This document shows positions 33,201 through 43,783 of a stretch of 64,000 bases of DNA, one piece after another (positions within the stretch are counted from its first letter, which is position 1; each line of letters opens with the position of its first letter). The notes beneath the pieces are model-generated. The model searched no databases and had not been told where the DNA came from. It worked only from the letters and a program-made list of their open reading frames with translations. The stretch comes from Platanthera guangdongensis (lineage: Eukaryota; Streptophyta; Magnoliopsida; Asparagales; Orchidaceae), in NCBI GenBank assembly GCA_039583875.1, contig CM077164.1:69533628-69597627 (forward strand), in the 5' to 3' direction. The translations under genes were made by a program, and so were the position numbers.

Positions 33201-33490
33201 ACCGCTGAGGCCGATAACATTACTTTAGGGAGCTATTGCACTCAAGTATTGTGGATATCTCAAATGTTAGAAGGCTTTTGCCTCACATGTAGGAATGTTA
33301 CACTTCGATGTGATAATAAAAGTGCCATAGACTTAACATATAATCCAGTGCACCATTCTCGGTCGGAACATATTGACGTGCGTCATCATTTCATTCATGA
33401 TCATATAAAAAGGAGAACGTGAGTGTCGTCTTTATTGGCACCGATGACCAACTTGCGGACATCCTAACTAAACCACTCCCTGATGCACGT
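30289..33490 (+). pseudogene. Copia D pol: protease, integrase, reverse transcriptase, RNase H
   Basis: Protease WYLDSSCSKHMMGD has Ser for the Gly of DSG. Integrase shows the zinc-binding LWHRRLGHTG...CAPCQKGK and a complete DDE set: HMDLF (about 31099), RSDIGGEFE (about 31288) and QNGVVERKNRTL (about 31390). RT has [24 protein letters not shown] and YVDD at 32592-32603. RNase H runs from YSDSDYAGCSLDRKST to HIDVRHHFIHDH. Stops include TAG for Trp at about 32480 (PRA*YNRL) and TAA for Gln (CARY*ADP, about 32960); a one-base shift lies near 32297. Domain order PR-IN-RT-RH is the copia order. Confidence 0.92.
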
Positions 33491-35184
33491 TTTTCTCTAC
33501 TCTGACTCGAGCTTGACATTCTTGACCTCTCATCCTAGTTCTATATGTTTTTTATTGTTACTCCCTTGTGTGTGCATGTTTCATGTTTTTTTTTGTTTGT
33601 TATGTGTGTGTGCATGTTGCATCTTTATATTTTTTTTGAACCGGTTTTTAAAAAATATTATTAATTAAAAAAAAACGTGTATTCCTCTCTAAAAAAAACA
33701 CAAAAAAACTGCTGAAAAAAATACAACACATGATTGGGGCTCACATGACTACGACTTAGACCATAACGTGTATGCACAATGTATGAGTTTAGATGGTTAA
33801 TATATCCAAACATTGTTCGTCCAGTCATTGTGTGCTGAATTTATAAGTGTTGCGCTATTGATTGTGACAGTACATGTGCGTGTAAGTTGACTATGCCTCT
33901 AGGTATGTGTGAGGATTTAGATAGGAGAATGAATTCACTATTCACACATCCCTAGACGGAGCACTCATGAAGAAATTATAGATCTACATGTCATAACTTG
34001 TGACATTGTATCTTAATGTGTTAGAAATATGTTGAATAATCAATGTAACGACACACATATGCTTTATTGAGATTAAAACTGCTGGCCAAATCTTAGTGCT
34101 AAAGTCTTATGCCTACAAGTTAAAGTGTATCTACCTATGTGGGTAGATTTTGATTGACTTGGGGTTCCTTGTATTCAAAAGAGATAAATGTGATAGCTCA
34201 AAACAACAATCAAAAATAATATGGTGGCTATAATATCACATGAAAAGGACCCCCCAAGCACTACTCACTCCTCCTGATAAGTCTTTTTGAGCATTGTGAG
34301 GATGAGCACCTTGGATCAAAAAGTCATTTCAATCTTGTGCATAGACCAAACCTTATGCTTAGTGCCCCTAGTTCAAATCTTGGTATGCCTTAGGTAGACA
34401 TGTGACGTGATCATTCACTTTATTTCTCTTGGGTTAACATTTTGTCAGTTTGAGATAAACATGTAAACTATGATATTTCTAATTAGTGTTTTCTCTCTTT
34501 TGATGCTACATGTTCACATGTCATTGCCTTATTTAACGCTTCCATGCATAAGAATCGGACTGAAACTGCACTATATGTTTTGTCCACAACACCTGCTAGC
34601 ACTCGATTTACACTCATGACATTTACAATGTTTATTCAACATGATTTACCTCATAACTCGTCTAGCATTGTAGTCGTTCTCATTGTGTGCTTCGTTTACT
34701 CTGTGTTGTCCAATTCATCTAAAATCTGAAACTTGTTTATATCTATCTTGCTCTATTCTATGACCCACGCATTTCCAATTCTCTAATTTGCTTTTAGTTT
34801 TGGGTCCCCACTATGCTTATTGTTTCAAAACTTACCGTTTGTGTGCACTATCTGCTTTTTGTCTAAATCATCATCATATCTCCTATTTTTCATCATGCAT
34901 GTCGTGTAGGCCTTGCCCACCCTTTTGATATTATCAAAGGGGGAGAATAAATTGGTTCATGAGTTTGGTCATGAGTATGCATCACGGGTTAGGAGAGGTT
35001 AAATGTAGGGGGAGCATGGTTCAATTGTGTGCACATAGATAGGGGGAGCAACACATAGATAGCGGGAGCAAGTCGAATGTGTAGAGCCACATATATACTG
35101 CAACCTGATGGTAGCTTATAGTTCTTATTTTCTATATGCACTCTATCTCATGTATTATTTATCATGAACGGGATTTGATATTAT
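33491..35184 (+). other. Long non-coding 3' region of copia D
   Basis: No ORF over 61 codons. Near its end GGGGGAG-type tracts recur at about 34937, 35006, 35041 and 35061 (the last as GCGGGAG), like extra polypurine tracts ahead of the true one. Where C and I have the extra ORF, D has only this AT-rich sequence. Confidence 0.6.
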
Positions 35185-35198
35185 AAAAAGGGAAAGTT
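35185..35198 (+). promoter_or_regulatory. Polypurine tract of copia D
   Basis: AAAAAGGGAAAGTT immediately before the 3' LTR. Confidence 0.75.
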
Positions 35199-36652
35199 TG
35201 TTGGAACCGATGTTTCACATTCCCTGTGTTTGAGAATATCAAATCCTCGGTTGTATTTGATCATGTTGTATGTTGATAGAGTGTGCAGGTTGTCAGGTGC
35301 AAGCAACAGAGAAGGCTCATATGGATACTACCGCCAGGGGATAGCACTAACGCATCGTGCTAGCCCATCAATGAATATCGAGAGAAGAAGCATCGAGACT
35401 CTGGGCTACCGCCAGGAGTTAGTAATACCGCAGGCGCTAATGCGATGAGTTTTTTTGGACCTAGCGCTTTAGATGGTTTCAGAGCTAGCTCTACCGTGCC
35501 GCGCTAGGTCTTCGATGAGTTTTGAAGGCAGAAACGTCGAGCTCAGTACTACCGCCAGGTAATTGGATTACCGCAGGCAGTAACTTAACGATTTATTCGG
35601 TCCTAGCACTCTGGAAGATTTCGGCGGTAGCACCTACCGCATGGCACTATCCTTGTCAAACGGATGTTACCTTTTCAAGAACGTCGCATCCTATGTTACC
35701 ACGCGGCAATAGGCACTACTGCGCGTCGCTAGCTCAAATGAAAAGGCAAAAGATCGTTTCGAAGACTATTTTCCAATTTTGGAGGACAGCTGGCACAACA
35801 AGCACGCGAAACTACCACAGGTGCTAGTCTTACCGCCGACGGTAGCCTGTTTCATGAAGAGGTATAAAAGCCGCTGCGTTTCCTGTTGTCATTACGGCTC
35901 CAAGACGAATTTTGATGAAGGGTTTCTGAACTATAGATTTGGCCGCCTCCTTGCGCCCATCTCCACGTGTCTTCGTCAAAGTTGAAGGAAGCCTTCTCCC
36001 TCCCGTTCGTGAACGAATAACTCCGACGATCCAGAATCTTCATCGATCACTGAGAACTGACCGATTGTTAGCCAACGAAGATCTCAAGCACCGGTCGTAG
36101 ATCGCACACCGGAGAAGTTGTCAAGAGGGAGAACTTCATTTTCTTATCATTTTTACTTTTAATCTTTGTACTCTTTTTCTATTTTTTTTGTTTAGTTTTT
36201 CGGTGAGGAAAATTGACCGGAGAGGGTCGTCAGAATCCAGGAAGGATTCCGTGGTAAATCGTCCCGAGATTCGGGACGTCTAGATCGGAGGATCTAGCGG
36301 TGCTCTAAGACCCTCCCTTGTGTGGAGGTAAAGAGTGGGCTCTAATACAATTCCTTGTGTGAAGGTGAAGAGTGGGCTTGAACGCCTTTCCTGGAGGGAA
36401 AGGGTGAGAGCCAACCGGTCATAGTTTGGTCGGTATATAAACCAAAAGAATCTTTATTCTTTTCGTCTCTGATCTTTGACGCCATGAAGATCAAGTTTTG
36501 ATGTATACTCATCTTGTACTGTTTTTCATTATTGATTTAATGCAATGAAATTCTTTTCTCTGTGATTGTTTTGTTGTTTGAAACTTTTAAATTCAATATA
36601 CTTTCGCAAACCTTATTCACCCCCCCTCTAAGGTTGGCCACTAGATCCAACA
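35199..36652 (+). repeat. 3' LTR of copia D
   Basis: Direct repeat of 27025-28480 with TATA box GGTATAAAAG at 35861-35870 and the U3 array at 35325-35845; ends GATCCAACA followed by the duplication CAAAC. Confidence 0.95.
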
Positions 36653-36923
36653 CAAACTTACTCTCACACCCACACACCCATGGAAAATAAGGAAAAACAA
36701 GAGATAAAAAGAGAAGAAAAGTGGGGCACTCACATGCAATCCATTACAACATAAGGATGAAAAGCAAGACCTATTTTATTAAGGAAAACATAGTGTTACA
36801 GAGGATAAAAGAAACATTAAAGAGGGGGAGAAATATCCCTATATAGCAAGAAAGTGCACCCAAGCAGCCCACAAACAGTAATTTGGTCCAAAAAAGTGAA
36901 CCCTTGGGTCTTACAGAAAAGTT

Positions 36924-36933
36924 CTATTTAAAG
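36924..36933 (-). promoter_or_regulatory. TATA-like box of the Athila B LTR
   Basis: The minus strand reads CTTTAAATAG, between the U3 repeats and R-U5, as in element A. Confidence 0.5.
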
Positions 36934-36954
36934 AAAAAAAAATTTAGATTACAG

Positions 36955-37330
36955 GCCCTGGTCACGGGCATGATTGAGGTGCGAGTAAGGTTGGCGTGCT
37001 GGAGAAGCTGAAAACTTGGTGACTGACGGAATTCTGGAATCTTTTGGAAATTCCACGTAGCGGTCACGGGTGTGACCGAAGGTCATGAGCATGTAGGGGC
37101 ATGACTGGATACCTGGCAGCTTGATGTCGACAACAACAAATTCTAAAATGGATTGAAAACCACATTGATCGAAACGGATGTGTCAGGATGACACGGGCAT
37201 GTTTCACCCCTGTTTCATGGATTCACATCAGGCAACATATTTTTTCACTAGCATCAAAGTGAAACGCCTCGATCACGGGCGTGACTAAAGGTTACGGGCG
37301 TGTACTATGAAATTTCTACATTTTTCTGCA
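36955..37330. repeat. GTCACGGGCGTGAC-type repeats in U3 of Athila B
   Basis: GGTCACGGGCATGA, GGTCACGGGTGTGACC, GGTCATGAGCATG, GATCACGGGCGTGAC and GGTTACGGGCGTG occur over 370 bp. The best copies are inverted repeats with 6-bp arms around GG. Confidence 0.7.
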
Positions 37331-37614
37331 GAATTTTTAGTAGAAGAGAATAGAGCCAAGTTAGAAGGAAATATACAAAAAAAATCCTTTTATTGAAAAA
37401 GAAAGGCTAAAAACAATAAAAATAACCTAAAACGATCTAAATTAAATACTATAAAATACGTATATTTATAACTCATCAACTAGCTAGTTCAAATAAGTGG
37501 AGGACTGCGATTAGCAAAAAAATGATGTAGAATTTAGATCAGTAAGATCACTTAGGACCTGCATAAATATTGGCACTTAGCTGTAATATAACATTTGCAT
37601 CAGTCTCCTAAAGT

Positions 37615-39778
37615 TGTAAAATTTTCGGAGAGTAAACATCCCGCAATTTGACAAGAAATTAAATGGCATAACACTTCTTTGAGTAAGAATTAAAGGCCAA
37701 ATCGTTCAATAGATCGAGTGTTGGGGTATACGTGAATGTGATCAGAAGAGTGGTTCCTATCAGAGTTAGTGTCATGATTTAATGGGCAAAGACTTCTGGT
37801 TAAAGTGTTAGGGCATGTATTTAAGTATGAGAACAGTAATGTGTATGAACACTAAGAGGGGTAATTATACCAAGAGTTCAACAAAAGATCGTCCCTCCCC
37901 CTTGAGATCATAAAACACTTAATATAAATCCAAGAGTAACCTTGAGAGAGGGTTTTGAATAAGGGTAGCATCAATAATATTAAATATCTTAAGAAAGGGA
38001 GATTTGAGCTTCAGCCCATGCTATTTCCTAGTAACGCTACGAGCCCGTCACCGGGCAGAACTTGGGAAGACCATGATTAACCGTAAATCACTATAGACAA
38101 CAAAATGTTAGACAAGATTAGTCTCATAGAATGAAGGACTAAATAAGGGCAGCACCATTATTATTAAACATATTGAGAAAAGGAGATTTCGGCTTCAGCC
38201 CATCATATATCATAGTACTGCTGCGAGCCCTTCACCGGGTAGAACTCGAGAAGTAGAAGATCAAACATAAATTGCTATATACAACTAAAAGTTGGACAAG
38301 TGTAGTCTACTAAGATGAGGGAGCAACATAGTAACCCCACCTGTGTTTGTGTTGAAGGAATTCAGGACTCGTTAGTCTGGCGAGTTGGAGGTTCGGGGTA
38401 GTGAAAAATTATGGATGTATTAGTTCTGCGAGCTGAAGGCTTGGCGATGTATAAGATTTGAGGACAATATGTTCTTGTAAGTTAGAGGCTCAGATAGGTA
38501 TTGGTATACCTGGATTGTGCTTGTTGTGGTGGGTCATTCGGTACTGGTCCAGTTGGCACACCGATAGAAGTTCGTTTACTCTGGCAAGGAGTACATGGTT
38601 TTGGGGCCAGTAGATTATTTTTTACTACTGTTTAGAGGATTATCCCCTAAATGCACTCACGACCTTAAAGACTGGTGTATTTCCAACAAGATTGCGTGGG
38701 AGCTCCGCTGTTGTGTTCTTTGTATTGAGGCATATGTAAGGTCTAGGCCTGGTAATGCGCCTGCCCGCCTAGGAGTGAAGATACCCGCTCCACTACCACC
38801 ATGAGCCTTGACGGTTGGTACCTGAGTGGATAGCTACCTCCAAAAAAGTGGCGAATGTTTGAAAGGCCTGTCCACAAAATCAGGTAGGTGAGTTGCATCA
38901 CAAATCATTTCATTGTATCGCATAGCATGACATTTATTAATTAATATAGCTTTGATTATAACAGCAGAGCCTCATCATATAAATTAGTATGGGCTCTTTT
39001 ATATGATGAGTTACTTTGGAAACCTTAACTTATAAATTTTTATGGGCATTCATATAAGTTCAGGTACGTGTTATGGTAGTAGTGTAGCTCATTTACTTTA
39101 CATACTATACATTATTGCACTGCTCTTTCTTTCTATTACTGCCATATAGCAGTTCTATTTATATTTATATATATTGCTAGTTAGATTCATGTCACATGCT
39201 TTTCTATACTGCTTTGTTCTCCTTCGCTTTCATCCTCCAACAAGGTGCCTAGGAGTCGTAGGGGAGAGGCAAGGATGAAGCGACTTAGTATTTTTGACTA
39301 ACGGTCAGTGGACCACAACATTTTAGGAGCGCATGGAGCCGTAGTAGCGGTACCACCCGGAGGACCGGCAGCTCGAGGAGGCGGGACTTGAGGATCAGTT
39401 GTCGCTCACTATTACTACCACTACTGAATGTCATGATGATGAGTTTTTGTTTTAGCTTCCGCTTAGAGATGTTGTGACTAAGAGATTTTGTACTTTCATT
39501 TTGGACATGTACCGGGCATAAGCACTTACTCTCTTTTATTATATTTATCTCATTGTGGACTATTACTCTATTTCATATATATATATATATAGAGAGAGTT
39601 TTGATTGTGGACTATGTTTCAGCAAATGCTTTTATTTGGCCTACTTATGAAATGATCGTACTAGCCAGCAGGATCAACATCATGTGATACCGACTAACCC
39701 TTGAGTTTGTGTCACTGTAGAGTAGTGGTTCTAGGCATAAGACCCAACTAACTCTCTAGTAAGGGGAGGGATTTTACA
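37615..39778 (+). repeat. Gypsy-type LTR, possibly solo
   Basis: Starts TGTAAAATTTTCGGAG and ends GGGAGGGATTTTACA, complementary termini of the TGTAA...TTACA kind seen in chromovirus LTRs. 39310-39550 resembles, in opposite orientation, part of the gypsy G LTR. The flanks (AAAGT and TTACG) do not match, and no primer site or polypurine tract adjoins, so it may be a decayed solo LTR or a recombinant. Short ORFs inside are not recognisable. A TA/GA run lies at 39575-39597. Confidence 0.5.
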
Positions 39779-40832
39779 TTACGTACTCCAACAAATAGTT
39801 GCATTCTAGCGGAAGCTTAAAGAGTTAAGAATCACTCATCTAAGAATGTCCACTACTAAAATACAACATGAATGAAAGTTACATAAATAGTTATGGCCTT
39901 AAGGACTTACAAAAACCGTGTTCAAGTTCACAAGAATGTAGTTTCCATACATCGGTACGCTGGCCGGCAACACATGAAATTACTAAGCATAATGCTTAGG
40001 CCTTCAAGGGCCCGCTCATCAAATGGGTTTCATCCCTCTACTTCCTACTTGGCTCTACAGTACCTCAATAAAATCATTCCACCGAACGGTGGCATACAAA
40101 GCAACTGTTAACATTACCTGACCAAAATATAAATACCCTGCCCCTTTCTCGAGGTGGTGGTGCTCCTTCCCTGTAAGCAAATAGCATGTTCACAAATATC
40201 AAGAATGTGCAACTTAAACACCAATCTCCACAAATGATGGCACAACTAGCCAAACATCTCATGCACTCAGGGCATATTTTTGGGTATTGGATAACCCAAA
40301 GTCCCACCTTTCTGCCACCACGGTCAATCACTAATGCATTAGCACACAAAAAAGAAACTCCACGAGTCCCACCACCATCCTCAGTCCCAAATTGGATAGT
40401 CTCACCTGAGCATTACTAGCCTGGCATACAGTCATGACTCTCTCATATACCAACGACAACTGCCATGTACTTTAGTTCTATTTAGTAGAATGATATAGTG
40501 TGGGTACAGTTCAGTTCTTTCTTGTTGCTCAGATCGTCGTGCCAATTAACTATAATGACATGGATCAGCCTCCCCTTTCCTGTAATCTAGAATACTAAGG
40601 ATTCATTCTACTACTAGCACTCACGACCAATGAGGCTGGGCACTCCAAGCACATAGCTCGACAAGTTAGCCATTGTGTTCCTAAGACACAGGCTTCAAAA
40701 TCACAACAAAATCTCACTCAGAGCCATTGCAAACAGAACTCTGAAAACATATAATTTTTACGAAGTCTTCTTTGTCAAGCAAAACAAACATCGCCAATAT
40801 AGTCCAACTTGTCCAGATGGACTTCACACAGC
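39779..40832. other. Unassigned repeat-like sequence
   Basis: No ORF over 91 codons and no recognisable domain. TCTAGCGGAAGC at about 39808 also occurs in the gypsy G LTR (about 20538), so this is probably old gypsy LTR material. It is the insertion site of element H on its right edge (duplication ACAGC). Confidence 0.35.
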
Positions 40833-41595
40833 TGTTAACCCCTCAGTCCGCGACACCCACAAGATGTCAAGGCCCTGCTTCTTTATCCGCGGACACGGTT
40901 CGGCAGTCTGCCCAGCTCAGCAAAGCAGCAGTTATCGGCTACCAAGGATGATCCCCCAGCAGCGGACTCAATGCTCTATTCGCCTGGTTCGCCATGCCTT
41001 TGGATCTCTGGTTTCTGTACGTCGGCGGACGCAGTGTCTCGTCCGCCCAGGCCGCCGTCCTCCAGCGGGATCACGCCTAGTAGTAGTAGATGGAAGCTCC
41101 AGCCCGCAAGCCCAGTCCGCCCCTTGTGCGCAGACTGGCGTGTTCTTTCTTTTTGCTTCCCGTCACCGCCGCCCGGTTCTCCTGTACCCCGGGCAGTCGG
41201 TTATTTTATCCCTGGCCGTTTGGGCAGGCCCCCATCCTATAAATAGGGGGGAGGTGGTGCACCCAAGGCACGCTGACTCGTGCCCAGGATCCTACTTGTT
41301 AAATGCTGTGGACTCGAATTTCGTGCTTTGCAGACTCCAACTTGCTCAGCTCTTGCCATTCTTCTTATCCTTATAATCAAACCCTTCTTCAGTAAAAGGA
41401 AAGCTCGTCACAAGAGAGGCATTCAGGCCGCGACGAGCGAAGTCTGTTCTTGTCGTGGCTCACGGCCCTGCTGTTCTTCTTGCTCTCGTCTGCTTAGTAG
41501 ACTACTACTCGCAGTATCTCTTTTCCCTTCTATTCCCCTGTGCTCGAACCGTTAGCTGGTGGTGCTCGACCCCTTTGCATTTTCGTACATCAACA
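40833..41595 (+). repeat. 5' LTR of H
   Basis: Upstream of the TATA box CTATAAATAG (41237-41246) lie GTCCGC and GCGGAC sites at several positions, including the palindrome TCCGCGGA near 40889. After the LTR (TTTAACACACGACC) I could not match a primer site to a common tRNA. Confidence 0.9.
41237..41246 (+). promoter_or_regulatory. TATA box of the H 5' LTR
   Basis: CTATAAATAGG, repeated at 45368-45377 in the 3' LTR. Confidence 0.8.
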
Positions 41596-41647
41596 TTTAA
41601 CACACGACCTTCAGATTCGAGTAGTATTTTGAATACAACGGACAGAC

Positions 41648-42003
41648 GTGTCAGACCGCCAAGCTCGCTACTCAGACCGCTCCAGTTCTTCGGAGGATTC
41701 TCTCTGGGATGCAATCGAGCAAGCTCGCTTTGAGGCCGAGCAATCCTGCAGGCAGACTAACCAGTGTCTTGACACGATCAGCCAAGCTCTGCTTGCATTA
41801 ACCCAGCGGCTTGCTCCTCAGGTCGCAGCAGAACCTGCGGACTCGCCAGTTCGCCAGACTCCAGCCCGCCGAACTCCGCTTCGGCAATCACCAGTCACTC
41901 CTTGAGATCCTATCCAGTCCGCCGCCCCTCTGCGCCCTCAGGAGGAGCAGTTTGCCTCATTCATGAATTTCTTCAGAGAAGCGGCCAGGGGCACTCCTTC
42001 CCG
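41648..42003 (+). pseudogene. gag-like N-terminal fragment of H
   Basis: ATG at 41648 opens 85 codons rich in Ser, Gln and Pro (DSLWDAIEQARFEAEQSCRQ), then TGA at 41903. The same frame continues with RPQEEQFASFMNFFREAARG before coding similarity breaks off at about 42003. Position after the 5' LTR and composition fit the start of a Tat-type gag; no CCHC knuckle is present. It butts head-on against the minus-strand segment 42003-42222. Confidence 0.5.
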
Positions 42004-42222
42004 CAGGTAAGAGATAAAGCTGCAGATGGCATCAAGGGTGTTGGGCGTGAGCTGGCCCGACACCATCCCGTAGTGCTCAAAAATTTTGGCGATCTCCCAT
42101 AATAACCGAAATTTGAAGCCGCTGTCAAAGTGATCGATGGGTATGGCGATCTGAGTCACCGTTGAAAAATTTAGTCTTTCCTCATGGGCGGGAAGGCGGA
42201 CAAGCAAGTTAGAGTCCGCCAT
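42003..42222 (-). pseudogene. Antisense ORF segment resembling the plant Transposase_28-type domain
   Basis: ATG at 42222 (minus) opens MADSNLLVRLPAHEERLNFS, followed by PIDHFDSGFKFRLLWEI and YGMVSGQLTPNTLDAICSF. The pattern (F.SG..F.L, YG...GQLTPN) recalls the N-terminal domain of plant proteins annotated as putative gypsy-type transposon. An AT-rich TAAATATA on the minus strand at about 42388-42395 could be its TATA box. It is cut at about 42003 by the gag fragment; the open frame to 41938 past that point is the complement of gag. Confidence 0.5.
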
Positions 42223-42826
42223 TTTATTCTCAACAAAAGCTTCAAGGTTGCCCTATGTTAGAGTGCATTTTCGGTGGTCGGCGACATGGAAAGCAACTGC
42301 AGCATCAGTCCTGGCGGACACCATCTTGGCAGGCCGCAGGGTCCTCAGCTACACCAGTTTCCCTGCATAGAAGAAGCAACATGGCTATATTTATCGTAGT
42401 GGGGCCTGAAAGCTTTTTTGGCCAGGCCGCGCAGCTCGCTTTTTTCAGTCCGCATAGTCCGCCATAATCCAATTCACGCAGCAAAAAATTAGAAACAACG
42501 CGGACACAAACTTAAATTCGCACTGCTGCTTCCAGTCGGGTACCTGCCAAGCAAAGTTTAAAGCACAAAATAAGGCGGACAAAGACTCAGTCCGCCCAGT
42601 TCGAAACACTTCCCACCTGCAGACAAGTTAAAATTCTGAGAAGTGGACACAGCATTAGTCCGCACAGTTCGTCATAGATCACAACACAAATTAGCAACAT
42701 AATGTGCGGATATATTATTTAATCCGCATAAAGCGCTACATAGTTCATCACAAGCCACAACGTAGAGCATTGTTTAAAACACACACAATTATACATCAAA
42801 CAAATCAAGTTCGTGGTGTTGCGGAC
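42223..42826. other. Non-coding interior of H
   Basis: No supportable ORF. Rich in GTCCGC/GCGGAC hexamers on both strands (for example near 42317, 42451, 42502, 42574, 42590, 42659). Confidence 0.45.
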
Positions 42827-43470
42827 TCAACAATCTTTGGTTTCAGTCCGCGTGGGTCTCTCCGTCCTATCTCTACATAAATGCGCCGCCTGGTCGCTTA
42901 TTTTTAGAACCTCGCTGTACAAGCGACAGATGTGGTGGTGGATGGAGTTAATAGTCCGGTGCATGTGAGCGGCCTCCCGGTCTACCTGACTCAGGGGAAC
43001 CATCGCCTCCATTGCCGGCCTCAGCTCCTCATCCGCGGCCTGTTGGCCACCACCTGCCGGTACTGCGGCCTCCGGAACAACATGATCTGGCAATCACGAT
43101 CTCTGTTCAGCAACCTCGGCAGCCCGCTTCCCTTTTTCATCCCTTGTCGTCGCCACGTGATTTCCCTTGTAGAAGCGAACATCATCAGCCAGCCTTTTCT
43201 TCTCCCTATCAGATCTCTCCAGCGCCCTTGAGATGCTGGCGATTTGGTCCTTTAGGGCTTTCTCGCGCTCCACGGATGCCTTCTTTAACTCCGCTTTAAT
43301 ATTCTGAATTTCAGCTTGAAATTTCCCTTCTAACTCTCTGATGTCGCTCAGGTTGGGCTACTCATATCTTGTGGATTCCTCATGCAAGACCGCGTCCACA
43401 CCGGTACTCGGAGTATCCACAATCTCCCCACTCTCGATGGAGCTCGGTGGAGACTTTCTAGCTGCAACAA
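42827..43470 (-). pseudogene. Antisense coding-like segment of H, coiled coil
   Basis: The minus strand from about 43460 reads ARKSPPSSIESGEIVDTP, then DIRELEGKFQAEIQNIKAEL and DQIASISRALERSDREKKRL, a typical coiled coil, then 88 codons from 43093 to 42827. In-frame stops (TAG near 43360, TGA at 43094) break it. TTGTTGCAG at its upstream border could be a 3' splice site, so it may be an exon of the same antisense gene as 43784-44866. Confidence 0.5.
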
Positions 43471-43783
43471 GGAAGGTCAATTTTATCATTCAAATTTAGT
43501 CCGCAGCGGACTCAAAGAATCAGGATAAAGGATCACTTTTAGAAAATGCAACAGCGAGTTGCCGGCTATCAAAGATAGGCCGCCTTACTCGCTCCGGGTC
43601 AAAGGCGCTTAACCGCTTCTTCCATTCGCGATGGACTTTAACTCTTTTTTCAGCAGCAGAACTTTTTGAGACAACAATATCATCGGTCTCGGTGATGATC
43701 TTAATCGGCCTCGACTTCCGCTGCGGCGACATGTAAATCCAATGACGCTTAAAATATTTAGGCGCCGGTTGAAGGTTACCTGA

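Larger units (their letters stand above)
27025..36652 (+). mobile_element. Complete SIRE-like Ty1/copia element D with both LTRs and 5-bp target duplication
   Basis: Two direct LTRs (27025-28480, 1456 bp; 35199-36652, 1454 bp), both TGTTGGAACCG...GATCCAACA, primer site after the first, polypurine tract before the second, and CAAAC on both flanks. gag and pol lie between them but carry many nonsense codons and frameshifts. By eye the LTRs are about 90 percent identical, most differences lying in the U3 motif array. Unlike C and I it shows no extra ORF: 1.7 kb after pol is non-coding. It interrupts the LTR of Athila B. Confidence 0.95.
24372..37478 (-). mobile_element. Athila-type Ty3/gypsy element B, 5' part, split by copia D
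   Basis: Minus strand: 5' LTR (37478 to 36653 plus 27024 to 25258), tRNA-Asp-like primer site, leader, first part of gag. The LTR is interrupted by copia D with perfect CAAAC duplication (27020-27024 and 36653-36657). At 24371/24372 gag is cut by gypsy G. The right terminus ...ACTCATCA at 37478 (minus TGATGAGTTATAAATA) resembles the terminus of J. Confidence 0.75.
36653..37478 (-). repeat. Athila B 5' LTR, U3-side piece
   Basis: Continues 25258-27024 after the nested copia. It has a minus-strand TATA box and a U3 with GTCACGGGCGTGAC-like repeats. Terminal TGATGAG at 37478 on the minus strand. Confidence 0.7.

Noticed and set aside
37615..39778. Complete solo LTR with target duplication
   Set aside because: Termini fit, but flanks AAAGT and TTACG do not match, so I kept it only as a possible LTR.
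40675..41733. Long plus-strand ORFs in the H 5' LTR (233 codons and shorter; repeated at 44776-45796)
   Set aside because: They cross the LTR boundary, overlap in several frames and reflect GC-rich, stop-poor sequence.
41938..42003. C-terminal extension of the antisense ORF starting at 42222
   Set aside because: This part is the complement of the gag fragment, so the open frame there is a shadow.
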